Notes: generated by a model not told the origin, from the sequence alone. Counted from the stretch's first letter, positions 14,970-27,395 are shown. The stretch is DNA of 64,000 nucleotides from Alnus glutinosa (GCF_958979055.1 NC_084898.1:2242001-2306000); one strand, 5' to 3'. Numbers and translations are program-made.

Positions 14970-16679
14970 TCAGATATTCTTGGAGCTATCTTCTGATGAT
15001 TTGTATATTCGGAATGCAGCAATACACATCGTGGTATTACCTATAACTGTTAATGCTGCTTGAAGAGCCACCAATACCTGCACCTCATGAGGAACATCCG
15101 AGTCATTTTACATATCCTATTTTACAGCTCATTCACATCATAAATCATAATCAACTAAAAGATGAAAGGGAATGGAATGATCTATAAATTGGTCCAACAC
15201 GAGGAGTTTGTAGTAAAGGTCATTAAATGCATAAATAAAATAGCTAGTCCAATGGCAGTTATCTAAACAAGATAGCTGAAGCAGATGTGCCAGAAGTACT
15301 ATTTTTTTGTTTTTTTCCTAGCTATTCGTGGCAAGTATGCACCAAGTGTTGATTCAAAGAGAAAGCAATTATTTATGAGCTAGCTTGCAGTCACAATTAT
15401 AAATTACTTAGGTAGGTTTGGTCATAACATAATAACAGGGTGGCCATAAGACCGGGACGGGGTCATTTCAGAATTACTCAGATCAGGTAGGCTTCACAAC
15501 GGTTTCAAGTTGTTAATACCATGCTGCTGTCAACCAAATTGAGCCAGGACATAAAACTTTACAGAGGATATAAGGTACTGCATCATTTTAAGAATTGAGC
15601 TTGTGGAGGATCTGGAACCACAGAGTAAATCAACATAAACTCTTAGCCCCATAGTCTATATTCCCAATAAGTGTCAAAGAAATGTCTATCATCACTAAGT
15701 ATCATATGCTAAGATTTCAATGCTTACTCATTCATCAATTCAACCAAAATTTTACATAAAAACAATTCAACAATATGTTCCTCATAAAAAATATATACAT
15801 AATATATGTCAAGAGACTCAGAGTTATAAAGAAATGCACTTGTAAAAAAATAAAGTTATAACAAATGCCATGTACATGCACAAAATGCTCCAACAAGCAG
15901 GGTTTCCTGAACCAATCAATTATTTATCGTATTAGTAACAAATCTATAAAAGAGACGAGCATCACTTACAATTTGGAGATAGAAAATAATGCAAACTTAA
16001 CGATAGTAAACAAGGAAGTAACCTCTCAAGGGAGAAAGGAGCTATTACAGATCAACAAGAGACTCAAGAATATGCAACCCTTCTTACCTCAAGAGACTCA
16101 GAGTTATAAAAGAAATGCCATGTGCATGCACAAAATGCTCCACCTAACAGGGGTACCTGCACCAATCAATTATCAATCATCATAAATAATGAATCTACAA
16201 AAGAAACAAGCATCACCCACAACTTGGAAATAATAAAAATGCAACTTAATGATATTAAACAACAATGAATCCTCTCAAGGGAGAAAGGAGCTCTCACAGA
16301 TGAAATCCCTATCTTTATTTATTTATATTAGAAACGGGGGGTATTTGGACATCCCACTGAGTGAAATCATCCCACTGTTTATATGCATATAACAACTGAA
16401 TCACGTCCACTTTGTTTCTCATAGCAATTGGACTAAGTTTAACTCTACTTATGTTATTTGATCAAGGCCTTGTTGAGTTAAGCAGAGATTAAAACTTCAG
16501 GTAATCGGAACTACATGTTGACTACAATTGACTCAATTCTAAATAGTTAGCTTGTACCTTTCCACGCTATTGACAAATTGGAACAATCACCTCCCCATTA
16601 TTTATACTTTGAATATTTGGCACAATGCAGCAAATAAGATTAGGCAAATATGTCATTCATGATATTGTAATATATTATG

Positions 16680-16767
<88 letters not shown>

Positions 16768-17761
16768 TTAACCGTGAACCAGTATATGCTTGAAATATAA
16801 ACTGCTAGCTAATATTACTTAATATAAATGGTCACCACAAGGTCAAACTTCATCAAGATAAATTTGTCCATACAACAATTACAAATACTTTTCCATTGAT
16901 GATAACACATCTAACCAGTCAATATTGCAAGAGTGGGAACAATAACTCACCATACCCCGGGAGAGTCCTTTCCAAGACTCATAACCGGATTGCTCCCCAT
17001 ATTGCCACACCAAAGCCATTGCTGCAATCCTTAAAAAATTATTAAAAGAAAGTATCATTAATAAATTAACTACTTATGTTAGATTTCAACAAAAGACACA
17101 AAACAAAATATCATATTTCATTACATCATACTTGCATTTCTTAGAAACCAAACGGCAGTAACTTAAAAGACAGTTTTTGATTCCCGTTAACACCGCATAC
17201 AATCATCAAAATTTGGCTACTGAGGCAATACAACTCAATATATTTTAAAAACATAAGCCTAATAAAAACTATTTGACTCAGAAAAGTTACTAACTTTTTG
17301 GTTAGGCTTTGGGAATGAACCACAGAAAGCATAAATCCTTCCTTTTCTCAGCAGCCAAAGTGAAAGAAAACAAAACCCAGATATAATCTACGAAATTGAG
17401 AGCAAATTCTCAGAACCCATTAACAAATGCGGCAGAATATGAGAGAAACCGCTCACCATTCTACCACACTGGACACGTGCACGGCCCAGGTGGGCAAGGA
17501 GAGAGCATTGGCGGGCTCAGTGAATTGCAGAGAGGGTAGCTCCGCAGATGAGGCGGGTCCCGCGAGGGTCAGTGCCAAACCCGCCCCTAATAGAGCCACC
17601 ATGGCCTTCGGGTTCTGGATGGCACCACAATTGGTACGCTTCTGGAATTGGGTTTGCAATGTTCCATGTGTTTGGGACTTTGGAGTTGAAGAGGTAATGG
17701 GTTTTGTGGGTTTGCGAACAAAGAGAGGATTTTGAAGGTAGAGTAAGGCGGTCAAAGCCAT
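14970..17761 (-). CDS. Ycf49-like (DUF2499) plastid protein
   Basis: Four minus-strand exons join in phase to 186 codons: 17457-17761, 16951-17029, 16088-16156 and 14970-15077, all with GT..AG introns. The N-terminus is rich in Ser, Thr and basic residues, as in a chloroplast transit peptide, followed by a hydrophobic Ala/Gly segment. The conserved core follows: LPTWAVHVSSVVEW|IAAMALVWQYGE, then VPLLGGAFCACTWHFFYN, then VLVALQAALTVIGN and an ending near FRIYKSSED. These match cyanobacterial and plastid Ycf49-family proteins, small hydrophobic membrane proteins of unknown biochemical role. The exon 1/2 junction splits the Trp codon. All landmarks are intact, so the gene seems functional. A decayed extra copy of exon 3 lies in intron 3 and a long AT microsatellite in intron 2. 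Confidence 0.9.
15808..15990 (-). pseudogene. Decayed duplicate of exon 3 inside intron 3 of the Ycf49-like gene
   Basis: Positions 15808-15990 repeat 16088-16240 with the same order of landmarks: aagagactcagagttataa, gccatgt.catgcacaaaat, then the rest of the exon and its upstream intron. The copy has an internal insertion of about 25 bp. In place of the splice donor GTAAG it reads GACAT, and its acceptor side is altered (TTCAG then GAAACC). It is therefore unlikely to be spliced in. Confidence 0.75.
16679..16764. repeat. AT dinucleotide microsatellite
   Basis: About 42 AT repeats run nearly uninterrupted inside intron 2 of the Ycf49-like gene. The length is likely to vary between individuals and in assemblies. 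Confidence 0.95.
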
Positions 17762-17892
17762 AGCTGTGAGATCTTTCAGAGTGTGACCGTGTGACTGAGG
17801 TATGAAGCAGAAGCACGCACTGCGAAGGTAGATTTTTTTTTCTTTTCTTTTCTTTTTTTAACAAAAGATATGAGTATTTTCTTCGTAAAGTA

Positions 17893-17927
<35 letters not shown>

Positions 17928-18880
17928 AAATAGAAATAAAGGAGGACGCCCCTCCTAACGGTGAAAACAAATAAAAATCATGTAATTGTTTAACCTAAAC
18001 TCTATTATGTCCTTACAATAATGCTATGCAAGGTTACAAGCCCTTATAAATTAAATTAAAATATTTATTTTTTTGTATTTGCTTATAAAAAAATATATTA
18101 AACTATTTTTTGTATTTGCTTATAATTACTAGCGGCAGTAACACTTTTAAAATATGAAAGTTACCTTCAAATTTGGGCTGATATTAAACTAAGAAAACTC
18201 AACTCAAAACTAAAATTAGACACCATGAATGATAAAAATATAATATATATATATAAAAAGAACAAAAAAAATTATTTATCATTATATTTTATTATTTTTA
18301 TTCCACTCCTAGTGATACAAATTCTGGACAGAGTCTTACATCACAAATTATAAAGTTCTGCAAAATCATAATCACATGCTATGAGATACCATAGTTATAT
18401 ATAAAAACAAAATTATTACAAAAAAGTGTTATCTATGACTTACATCTTCCGCTAACCCATGTACAAAAATAGTTAAAGAGCAGATCTGTTCCGAGCAGAC
18501 TAGATTTAAGACTTAGGTAGCCAAATATCCTAGAAAAATTTATTTAAACAGACTGTGAGAAATAACCACTAGCACCAAATTATTCAGGTCGTGAGAGATA
18601 ATCTCTCATATTTGAGTAACCTTCATTCCATAGATCGCCCATAAGGACAGATCTAAAAAGAAAAAAAAAAACTCTTTTTCAAAACAAGGTAGATTTAATA
18701 AATAGGTTCAAGACGGAGGTTCTTCTACTCCAGTAATGTATTATTAAATTATTAATAAAATATGTTTTCAGAAGGAGAAAAAGAAAAATAAATATTTTTG
18801 GTTACTATATATTTTACTATAAATTTCATTCATAATTCGCAAACGAGTGATGTTAAAAGTATTACAATTTTTAATATAAG
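17762..18880. other. Upstream region of the Ycf49-like gene
   Basis: This is the 5' flank of the minus-strand gene. It contains two TTTTC-rich tracts (about 17829-17860 and 17888-17926), and the rest is AT-rich. Minus-strand reading frames that run past 17761 are shadows. No other gene was recognised. Confidence 0.5.
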
Positions 18881-19175
18881 TCTTTTTTCTTTTTTTTTTG
18901 AACAAAGTCTTTTATAAACTAATGTTGTAATTCATGTGAAATTTACCACGTTAAAAACTAAACAATTAAAGTTAATTATAGTTAACGTGATACTATCACA
19001 TGGACTCTTACATCAACTTGTAAGCCCATGTAACACTTACTACATTAACAACTACACATTTAAATTTAATTGTGGCCGATGTGATAGTGAAACATAGACT
19101 GTCACATCAATTTATAAGCTCACGTGACACTTATCATATCATCTATTAAACAATTAAATTTGATTGTGGCTGAAT
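18880..19175. repeat. Repeat related to the 13.5 kb block
   Basis: Two imperfect ~105-bp units share phrases such as ttgtaagccc.tgt.acacttactacatta and taaatttaattgtg with 13535-13740 and 55975-56190. This is a diverged member of the same repeat family. There is no coding content. Confidence 0.6.
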
Positions 19176-19676
19176 TGCCGCTCCCTAGCGGTCTAATGAT
19201 GGGCCAGCACTTAGAGACTCAACAGTGACCCAATATTCAAAGAAGCTCACACGGGCCGGCGCCAAGTAAGCCCACATTAGCCCATCTTTCTAATTAAATT
19301 CAAAGAAGCCCCACATAGGCGTTAGAGTCCATGAAGGCCACCCATGATAATTATTCTCTCCATGTTGATGTTATAACTTTTGATGTTGCTTATTGTTGGA
19401 GCCGTCATATATATATATAATTACACCCATGTGGGCTTCTGTGTCTTTTTGGGACAGGGATCCTCTCCAATTCAAACTTCAAATGAATCATAGAGAAGCT
19501 AGTTAGTATAAAAATAAGAGGAAAATTGTCTTTTCATATTTTTTAGATAATTTGCACTTTCACTTAAACTAATCGGCTCCTTTCCAGTTTAAATGAACCG
19601 AAGAGAATCCAAATGCGTATTTTTTGTGAGATTTTGTGTCTAAGTGGTCTATTTGAAGGCTTTAGTATCCTAATAA
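19176..19676. other. Spacer
   Basis: This is mixed-composition sequence with a short GC-richer patch (about 19190-19290) and no recognisable gene or element. Confidence 0.4.
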
Positions 19677-19954
19677 GGGTGTGTTTTGGCATTGTAATTT
19701 TGTTAGACAAAAAGTGTGATTTTAAACCAAATCGTAAAAAAATGAATTGTTTGGAATTGTATTGTTAAATTGCAAGCAATGAGGTGTTTGTTTTAAAACA
19801 TGATTTAAAAAGCTAAACTGCGATTTTAAAAGCTAAATTGCGATTTTATCAAACGCTTAATTGCGTTTTTAAAAATCAAATTTCAAATAGCACATTTTAA
19901 AATCACTATTTTTAAATCGCACTTATTGAAATTACAAACCCAAACCAACCCTAA
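19674..19954. mobile_element. Tourist-like MITE (PIF/Harbinger type)
   Basis: The ends are inverted: GGGTGTGTTTTGGCATTGTA at 19677 against the reverse complement of the right end, GGGTTGGTTTGGGTTTGTA. The element of about 275 bp is flanked on both sides by TAA, the usual target-site duplication of PIF/Harbinger MITEs. The interior is AT-rich with repeated aaattgcgatttt motifs. It has no coding capacity. Confidence 0.75.
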
Positions 19955-20227
19955 AGATCAATTAATTTAGTTGGCGTGAGTTCTAGGGTTGACTCCTCCT
20001 ATTTAAACAAATCTGCCCAAGTCTGTTTGACATTTGGACAATAGCTTAAAAAAAATGCCTCAAAATAGGGATTCTCATTATAATTTTCAATTTTACAAAG
20101 GCATCAAAATGATAAATTAGAAGAGCATTTTTTAAAGAAAGAAAGAAAGAAAAAAAAAAAAAAAAAAAAAAAAAAAACCATCCTGGTTGGAGGTGGAGGC
20201 CTCAGGAATTGACGATGCGAAAAAGTT

Positions 20228-20690
20228 TTGAGTTTTTTTTTTCCCTAAGATTATTAATTATTATTATTTTTTTAAACAAGAAATCATCTTTATAAATAAA
20301 TCAGGGATCCTATTAGGGCAATAACCAGAGTCATAGAGACTCTTGAAAAACAATGTCAAAGACATAAGGTAGAGTTTCCTCTACTCATATTGAATCCATA
20401 ACATTAAACACAGCTACTTTTGCTAAAGCATGAGCAGCATAATTTGCCTCATTTTTCATATGAAGTATAGAAGAGAAACGAAAGAAGTTCAGTTCTGACT
20501 TAATTTTATCAGTATAGTGCCCAATTTTGCTCAGAGAAGGGAAGCGTGAATTGATCTCATTTACTACTTGCAAAGCATCTCTTTCCAGTATGACGTCAAG
20601 CAAACCTGAGTGTTTGCTGAGCATAACAACGTATAATGGAGGCTAGGCCTTTGTAACAAGTGGATCAGCATGGCTACTAAGTGTTAGGCT
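20228..20690 (-). mobile_element. 3' end of an L1-like LINE (RNase H domain)
   Basis: The minus-strand frame 20385-20624 (79 codons) matches the RNase H-like C-terminal domain of plant LINE ORF2, with VILERDALQVVNEIN, LNFFRFSSILHMKNEAN and AAHALAK. The next ~100 bp read like a LINE 3' untranslated region (minus strand: TTTATAAAGATGATTTC) and end at an A tail, seen as the T tract at about 20233-20242. The 5' part is missing, as is usual for truncated LINE insertions. I did not find a convincing target duplication. Confidence 0.75.
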
Positions 20691-20921
20691 ATGCCCTAAA
20701 ATCTTTACTTATAGAATGATCTCTCATTGCATATAGAAAGGATAAATTAGCAAAACAAAATGAAAATAAATAAAATAAAATAAAATGAAAAGTTGACATG
20801 GTTTACATGTTTAGCTTGTCACTAGATGCCTAAATTATTCCTAATGCAAACATTGGATATATTTTTGTTTTTTGCAATAAGGAAAATTTGGTATATATAA
20901 TCAAGCAATTAAATGTCGTCT

Positions 20922-21027
<106 letters not shown>

Positions 21028-21139
21028 TAAATACACTTCAAATGTTTAAACTATATATCCTTCATTTTATACTCATAATTAATCACTTAATCAACTATCT
21101 TACTACAATAAGATACTTAAAACTTTCCCCCTCACGCAA

Positions 21140-22235
21140 ACAGTCAGAAATTCAAATATTCGAATCCTCAATTTCAAGTCTTCAACTGTCATCTTTGCAT
21201 CTTTTTCTTTTTACTCTTCTTTGTCTACTTGATTTGCATCACTTCGATCTTTTGCTTCTTATGATCAAATGCTAATTAGATTTGGTTCTTTGTGTACAAT
21301 AACAAGTCTAAGCTTGCTTTTGCTTTTCCTTCATTAATTTACTTTTGATTTTTTTTTTTTGTCTAGCCTCCCACATAAAAAAAGAAAAAAAGAAAAAAAG
21401 AAAAAAGAAAGTAAGTTTAGAAGAAAATTCGCCACATTTTGGTGTTCATAAGCATAATAATATCATTATAATAACAACATTAAGAGAAATATAAATAATC
21501 TTACCTTGGTATTCCATGAGTCCAAGCCAAGTCAACCTTGCTTGCCTCTTGAGTTTAATTAATTAGATGCATCTTTATTCGGGCTTTCAACTTTTGTGGT
21601 ATTTACAAAATAAAAAGCTTGTTTTTATGTTTGTCCCAAAATTTTGTGTATAATAAGTCAGGATGATAATTTTTTGAGTCAAAATTGCCCTATAAATTTT
21701 AAACTTTTTTAATGGAAAACTTCACATATAATCTCTGATATTTCATCATTTTTGAAATAAAGTGCCCAAACTTTAAAACATGTCAATTTAGGATATCTGT
21801 CTTTCAATTTTTATTTTTATTTTTTCAATTTCAATTGTCCGTTAGAAATTTCAGTTGAATTCTATCAAAATTCTCAAAATACACATATGTTTTGGTTTTT
21901 TTTTAAAAAAAAAATTAAATTAAATTTTTTCCAAAGATTCAGGCAGAATATTTTTGAAAATTCCGTTAAATTCTAACGAATTCCTAAATCCTTATAAATT
22001 TTTATTTTATTTTATTTTTATTTTGTTTTTTTCCTAAAAAAAGGAGTGGTATTTTGGAAATTTGGACAAGATTTAACTAAAATGTCTAACGGATGGTTGA
22101 AATTGAAAAAAATTGAAAGATGGATACCCTAAATTGACATGTTTTAAAGTTTGGGTACCTTATTTCAAAAGTAATGAAAGATCACAGGTTATAAATGAAG
22201 TTCTTCCCTTTTTTAATACTATAGATCTTTCTTTA
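21140..22235. repeat. Remnant of a DC1 upstream unit (copy C)
   Basis: From about 21290 this diverged sequence follows 1390-2510 and 52060-53190 in order, including cacattttggtgttcataa, gagtccaagccaagtcaac, ttttgtggtatt, tgtc.atttagg.tat and the final repeat near 22200. It stops before any DC1 coding sequence. It lacks the 1620-1835 hairpin insert. Confidence 0.75.
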
Positions 22236-22274
22236 GAGAAAGACAACAATTAAGGTAAAATAGTATTGGAACTA

Positions 22275-22450
22275 AGCCTCATGGGGTTGGCTCAATGGTT
22301 AAATTGTTAAAGGGATTATTTGGGGTTATCCATTCTTAAGTTCGAGCCCCTATTGAGTTGAAATCGGTCTCTTGGGACCAGTCCCCCGCAACTCAAGCTC
22401 GTCGATGCGGAAAGCGGCATGAAGTATGGGCCTCGAGTTTACCTCTTTAT
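22275..22450 (+). repeat. tRNA-derived SINE-like element
   Basis: A box A-like GGTTGGCTCAATGGTTAAA at about 22285 and a box B GTTCGAGCCCC at 22340 are about 50 bp apart, as in tRNA-derived SINEs. The downstream body (ggtctcttgggaccagtccc) is not tRNA-like. The 3' boundary is uncertain. Confidence 0.6.
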
Positions 22451-23585
22451 TGTTTGTTGCCAAACATCCCCATAATCTAAGTATTATCATTAAATATCTA
22501 GGAATCGTTAGATCACGTAATCCAAGATCTAAGATCATATGAATTGTTAAATCATATGATTATGTGATAATACTTAGATCGTATCATCATATAATTATAT
22601 GATAAGACTTAAATCGTATAATCATTCGATTTAAGTACTATCATTAAATACTCAAATATTTATAATTATCATACTTATCAAAAATAGTGTCACAAGTCAT
22701 GATTTGATATAATTCGTAATTCATATATAAATTATAGTCGCATAATGTTATATAAGGACTGTTTTCAGGAATTTAACATGCTTGGCATTTGGGATCGAGT
22801 GATGATTGTCCTTGTTTGGTGCGTCGCTAATTAATTCAAATTTGCCAATATATTTCTTCATTTTAACTAAAAGGGACGGTATAAACTACATTTTTCTCTT
22901 ATAATTATTTTATAATGTTGAAATGAGAATTTTAACTAATTTTTGGATTAGTTATTGTTAAAAAAAAGTTTAAGAATTTTTTAAGTCTGTCACATCAATA
23001 TTGTGAGATAATTATTGGATAAAAATGTAATTTCTATAGCATTACTTTTGAAAGTTTTTGTTCTTTTTATGTACTTCAAATAGTTAAAATAGTACTCTAT
23101 ATAATATTTTTATCTCACAATGATGACGTGACAATCCCAACTAATTCTTAATTTTTTTTTTTTTTAAAAAAAAAATTAAAATGACTGATCCAAATGTTAG
23201 TTAGGACTGCTTTATCAATATTTTAAGATAATTGTGGAATAAAAATATAATTTCTAACATCATTTAGTTTAGAAATAGTGTTTGCTTAGCATATTTCTTT
23301 TATACCCGTTTGTTCCTTTATTTTCTAGCCAATTTTTTTTTTTTCTTCTTCTTATTCCTCAATTTGTTCAATTAGATAACAAACTGCATAGTTCACCACT
23401 TATTTCCAAATAAATAAGCTCTAAGAGATTTGGGACCCTCATCTAAGAGCTAACAACGAAAGACGATAAGATAATTATCACTATACTATATTAGAATAAT
23501 AATAACGAGAGCAATAACTAAACAATTATAACATAACATAAAAACGTCAAGTGTCTTGATCTAAGACTGGTCATCAAGTAAATAT

Positions 23586-23630
<45 letters not shown>

Positions 23631-24638
23631 GATCTAAACCTTAAAAGTCACCAAGTCATCATGTAACACAAACAGATAATTCTACATCGCCGGTCTAATA
23701 GTCGTGAGTCATCAAGTACATAAGAAAACTACACCTATAAATGTGTATCTTCACAGTATTCATCAAGATGTTCATTGAGTCCTATAGATAACCACTCCTT
23801 CATGGTTGTGTAGGCATTGGATATCGTACACCATCAACAAAAACAATTCGAACTTATCAGGGAGTCCATTGTGCTCATTCCACAGATAATGTCACATGTA
23901 GGGGTCTAACTCCTCAAATACCATCCTAGCCAAATCCTCCAAAGTCTTCGACAAAAAGGATTTGTCATCTAATGACTGGCCAACTATAAAACAAACATGT
24001 GTTACATATGGAAAACAAATCAAAGCTTAAGTCTAGGACTTAGTGGGAAAGTGTTATCATGTAGTGAACTCCACAGTTTATAAAAAGGGTAATAAATTAC
24101 ATGCATTAGTATGCAACAAGATTCTTGTCATATGATAAGGCAAAAAATTATGTTGATGTATTATAAATATAATATATGATATTACATGTGAACAAGTCAT
24201 AATTAAAGTTCATATGGTTTATCCGTATCCAGAACTCTGTTATAGTGAGGTTTGCATGTCACATAGGACCTCTGGTACAACACTAGTGCCCAATGCCTCC
24301 CTTCACCTTCCAAAATTCCCCTTACTCCCCTTGTAAAAAGTTTTGGATGCTCTGGTTGTCCACTCTCAATCGTTCATTAAGGGACAAATAGTTTCTAAGA
24401 GGATCGGGATTCATGACTCGTGTACGTGATTTTCTTTCTGTTCAGCTGGTAATAATTAGGTCACAGTTCATACACAGTTGTGACAATGAGATTGAAGATT
24501 GAAGAAGATGAAAGGTTGAAGATGACTTTTAATTTTAGGCCAAAAGTCATCGTTGAAGCAATAGAAAATACACCGTTTTACTAATGTTGAGAAATAATGT
24601 TTAACTCGTCGACACCTTTGAGGCTTTGACTCTTTGAC
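22451..24638. other. AT-rich spacer with small fold-backs
   Basis: Nested imperfect inverted repeats built from aaatcatatgatt / aatcgtataatc motifs lie at about 22490-22650. Complementary patches lie near 22900-23290, and a TA microsatellite is at 23589-23628. The part 23650-24600 is non-repetitive but encodes nothing I recognise; it could be decayed LTR-element sequence. Confidence 0.4.
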
Positions 24639-24649
24639 CACTACAAAAA

Positions 24650-25165
24650 AAAAGGTGTTTTGAGCCCTTTTTTTAAAGCCGTTTTAAGGCCTTAAAACGG
24701 CTCAAAACATTTTGAGCCGTTTTTTTTTAGCCGCTTTCAAAATAGCTCAACATATAGCGTATTAGAATCTCGTTTTGAGCCGGTTTGAACTAAAACGACT
24801 CTAATTTGAGCCGTTTTAATTAAAGCGGCTCAAACCAGTTTAAATCGCTTTTTAAAACGGCTCCAATTAGTTAGAGACGTTTTGTAAAAAACGGCTCAAA
24901 CCGGTTTGAGCCGTTTTAGTAAAAGCGGTTCAAACAAATTTGAGCCGTTTTGGACCAAAACGACTCTAACTAATTGGAGCCGTTTTAAGAACTATAAAAC
25001 GACTCTAATTTTTTTTAAAAAATAATAATAATTTTTTTAGAGCCGTTTTAGAGTCCTTAAAACGTCTCTAAATAAAAAAATTTACAAAAAAAAAAATATA
25101 TTTTTTGGAGTCATTTTAAAGTTTCTAAAACGACTCTAAATAATATATATATATATATACAAAAC
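24650..25165. repeat. Left subterminal array of CACTA element
   Basis: More than fifteen copies of GAGCCGTTTT, AAAACGGCTC or one-base variants (for example AAAACGACTC) occur in both orientations with spacers of about 10-30 bp. Confidence 0.85.
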
Positions 25166-25169
25166 CCCT

Positions 25170-25800
25170 TTTTCAGTACACTACATCCGAACAAGAATCC
25201 CCCTAACCAGGAACAACACCAATAAGCTGGACTAAATGGCTACAACCAAATTGCTGGAAATCAGCTTTATCTTCTAAGCAATGGGCTATTATCATGGACA
25301 TATAGCATAAATCAGGGACAACATCTTGGGAAAGTATTCCCCATAATCATCAAAGAAAATGAATACATTATCCAATAACAAGATTTTTAACTCAAAACTA
25401 TTCTAATTCAAACATCAACCTTCTGAAAATCCAGATCACTGACAGTCATACCAAACACCAAATGGAAAAACAGGGGAACCGTTCAAAACCTAAATGTCAG
25501 TTATTCCTCGTGCTCTTCTTCCTTCTTTGCAGCCTTCTTTGTCTTCTTCTTCGGCAACTCGGGCTTCGACTTAGCCGTACTCTTCTTCCTTCTTGGCCGC
25601 TCGCTTGGCCGAGCTCCTGGGCTAGTCACCATCGTTGGCGGCAACTCGAGCTTCGTTGGGTCTTGCTACTTGCCACTTTGTTTCTTGGGCGCCATAAGAG
25701 AGACAATGAAAGAAAGCCTCTCTCTCTCTCTCTCTCTCTCTGATTGTGTGTGTCTCAGTTGGACGCTCCCTCTGTTTTTCATCTTTCTGGGTTCAGGCGA
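25170..25800 (-). pseudogene. Gene-like insert in the CACTA element
   Basis: On the minus strand, a CT/GA-rich leader (GAGAGAGAG at 25712-25742) is followed by ATGGCGCCCAAGAAACAAAG (ATG at 25693-25695). The frame soon meets a TAG (MAPKKQSGK then stop). If that stop is ignored, the frame continues into a Lys/Glu-rich C-terminus (PKKKTKKAAKKEEEHEE) that ends with a TAA near 25497. Sequence after it looks like a 3' untranslated region. The balanced base composition differs from the rest of the element. This fits capture of a host gene fragment encoding a small basic protein; the parent gene is not identified. Confidence 0.5.
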
Positions 25801-25951
25801 GAAGAGGCTAAACAAGAAAGAAGAAAGAAGAAAAAGAAAAAGAAAAAGAAAGAAGACAGAAAGAAGTTATCAGTTTTTGCGTGGGGCTGCCTGTACCTTT
25901 TATAAGAGAAAAGGAAATAAAAAAAGTTCAAAATTTTTTGAATGAAAATAT

Positions 25952-25994
25952 GAGGGGGTGCGGGACACGAAATTTTCGTGTCCCGCACCCCCTC
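25952..25994. repeat. Perfect 21-bp palindrome
   Basis: GAGGGGGTGCGGGACACGAAA (25952-25972) is followed after one base by its exact reverse complement (25974-25994). The stem is GC-rich in AT-rich surroundings. Confidence 0.95.
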
Positions 25995-26255
25995 TCAAAA
26001 CGACTTGGAGTCGTTTTGGAAGAAAACGACTCCAAGTTTGAGTCGTTTTGTAAGAAAACGACTCTAAGTTAGAGTCGTTTTCACCCAAAAGGGCTCCAAC
26101 TAAAACAATCTAAAAAAAAAAAAATTAAAGAAAAAAGGAAAAAACAAATTAAAACAATTTTTTTTTTTTTTTTTTTTTTTGTTTTTAAAAAAACAAACGA
26201 AAGAAAATTAAAACAAGTTTTTATTTATTTATTTTTTTGTATAATTTTTTGTTAT

Positions 26256-26292
<37 letters not shown>

Positions 26293-26384
26293 TTTAACAA
26301 TTTTATGAAGGGTATTTTTATCATTATGGTGAATATTAACATTTTTTGGTAGTTTGAGGGGGGTTATTGACACAATTGGTATTA

Positions 26385-26952
26385 CCACAATCGATCGTGG
26401 TACAATCTATGCGATCGATTGTGGTAAGATCATGTGATCGATAGTTGTACGATCTATGTAATCGATCGTGGTAGGATCTAAGTGTGATCAATCACGGTAG
26501 GATCTAAGTGTGATCAATCGTGGTACGATCAATGTGATCTATCGTGGTACGATCTATGCGATCGATTGTGGTAGGATCATGTGATCGATCGTTGTACGAT
26601 CTATGTGATCGATCGTGGTATGATCTAAGTGTGATCAATCGTGGTGCGATCTAAGTGTGATCGATCGTGGTACGATCAAGGTGATCGAACATGGTACGAT
26701 CAATGTGATGGATCGTGGTACGATCGATCTAAGTGTGATCAATCGTGGTACGATCTAAGTGTGATCGATCGTGGTACGATCTATGTGATAGGTCATGGTA
26801 CAATCAATGTGATAGGTTGTCGTATGATCAATGTGATAGGTCGTGGTATAATCTATGTGATGGACGCTATGTGATCCATCGTGGTAAGACCATGTTCCAT
26901 CGTACGATCTATGTGATCGATCGTGGTATGATCATGTGTGATTGATCGTTTT
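26385..26952. repeat. GATC-rich minisatellite
   Basis: About 22 imperfect units of roughly 20-28 bp combine GATCGATCGTGGTACGATC with ctatgt or ctaagtgt linkers. Several units contain the self-complementary GATCGATC. Reading frames through it give Cys/Asp/Arg/Trp/Tyr repeats and are not genes. It lies inside the CACTA element. Confidence 0.9.
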
Positions 26953-27395
26953 GATCAAAACGGTTCAAAATTATTTCAAGCCGTTCTAACCAAAACGGCT
27001 CTAATTAGAGCCGTTTTAACCAACACGGCTCAAATTAAAGCCATTTTAACCAAAACGGCTCTAAATAATTTAGAGCCGTTTTAAGTAAAACGACTCTAAT
27101 TAGAGCCCTTTTAAACAAAACGGCTCAAAATTATTTAGAGCCATTTTAAAAAAGCGGCTCTAATTTGAGCTGTTTTAAGTAAAACGACTCGAATTAGAGC
27201 CATTTTAACCAAAACGGCTCAAAATTATTTAGAGCCCTTTTTAAAAAAGTGGCTCTAATTCGAGCCGTTTTCGTTAAAAGGGCTCTAATTAGAGCCGCGT
27301 TTTTAAAACGGCTCAAATTAGAGCCTCTTTTGTTGAAAAGGGCTCTAATTAGAGCCGTTTTGTTAAAACGACTCAAAAAGCCATTTTTTTTTTGT
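26945..27395. repeat. Right subterminal array of CACTA element
   Basis: This is a dense series of AAAACGGCTC / GAGCCGTTTT motifs with variants, in both orientations, matching the left array in sequence and spacing. Confidence 0.85.

Noticed and set aside
26641-26945. Repetitive frames rich in Cys, Asp, Trp and Tyr
   Set aside because: They are translations of the GATC minisatellite.
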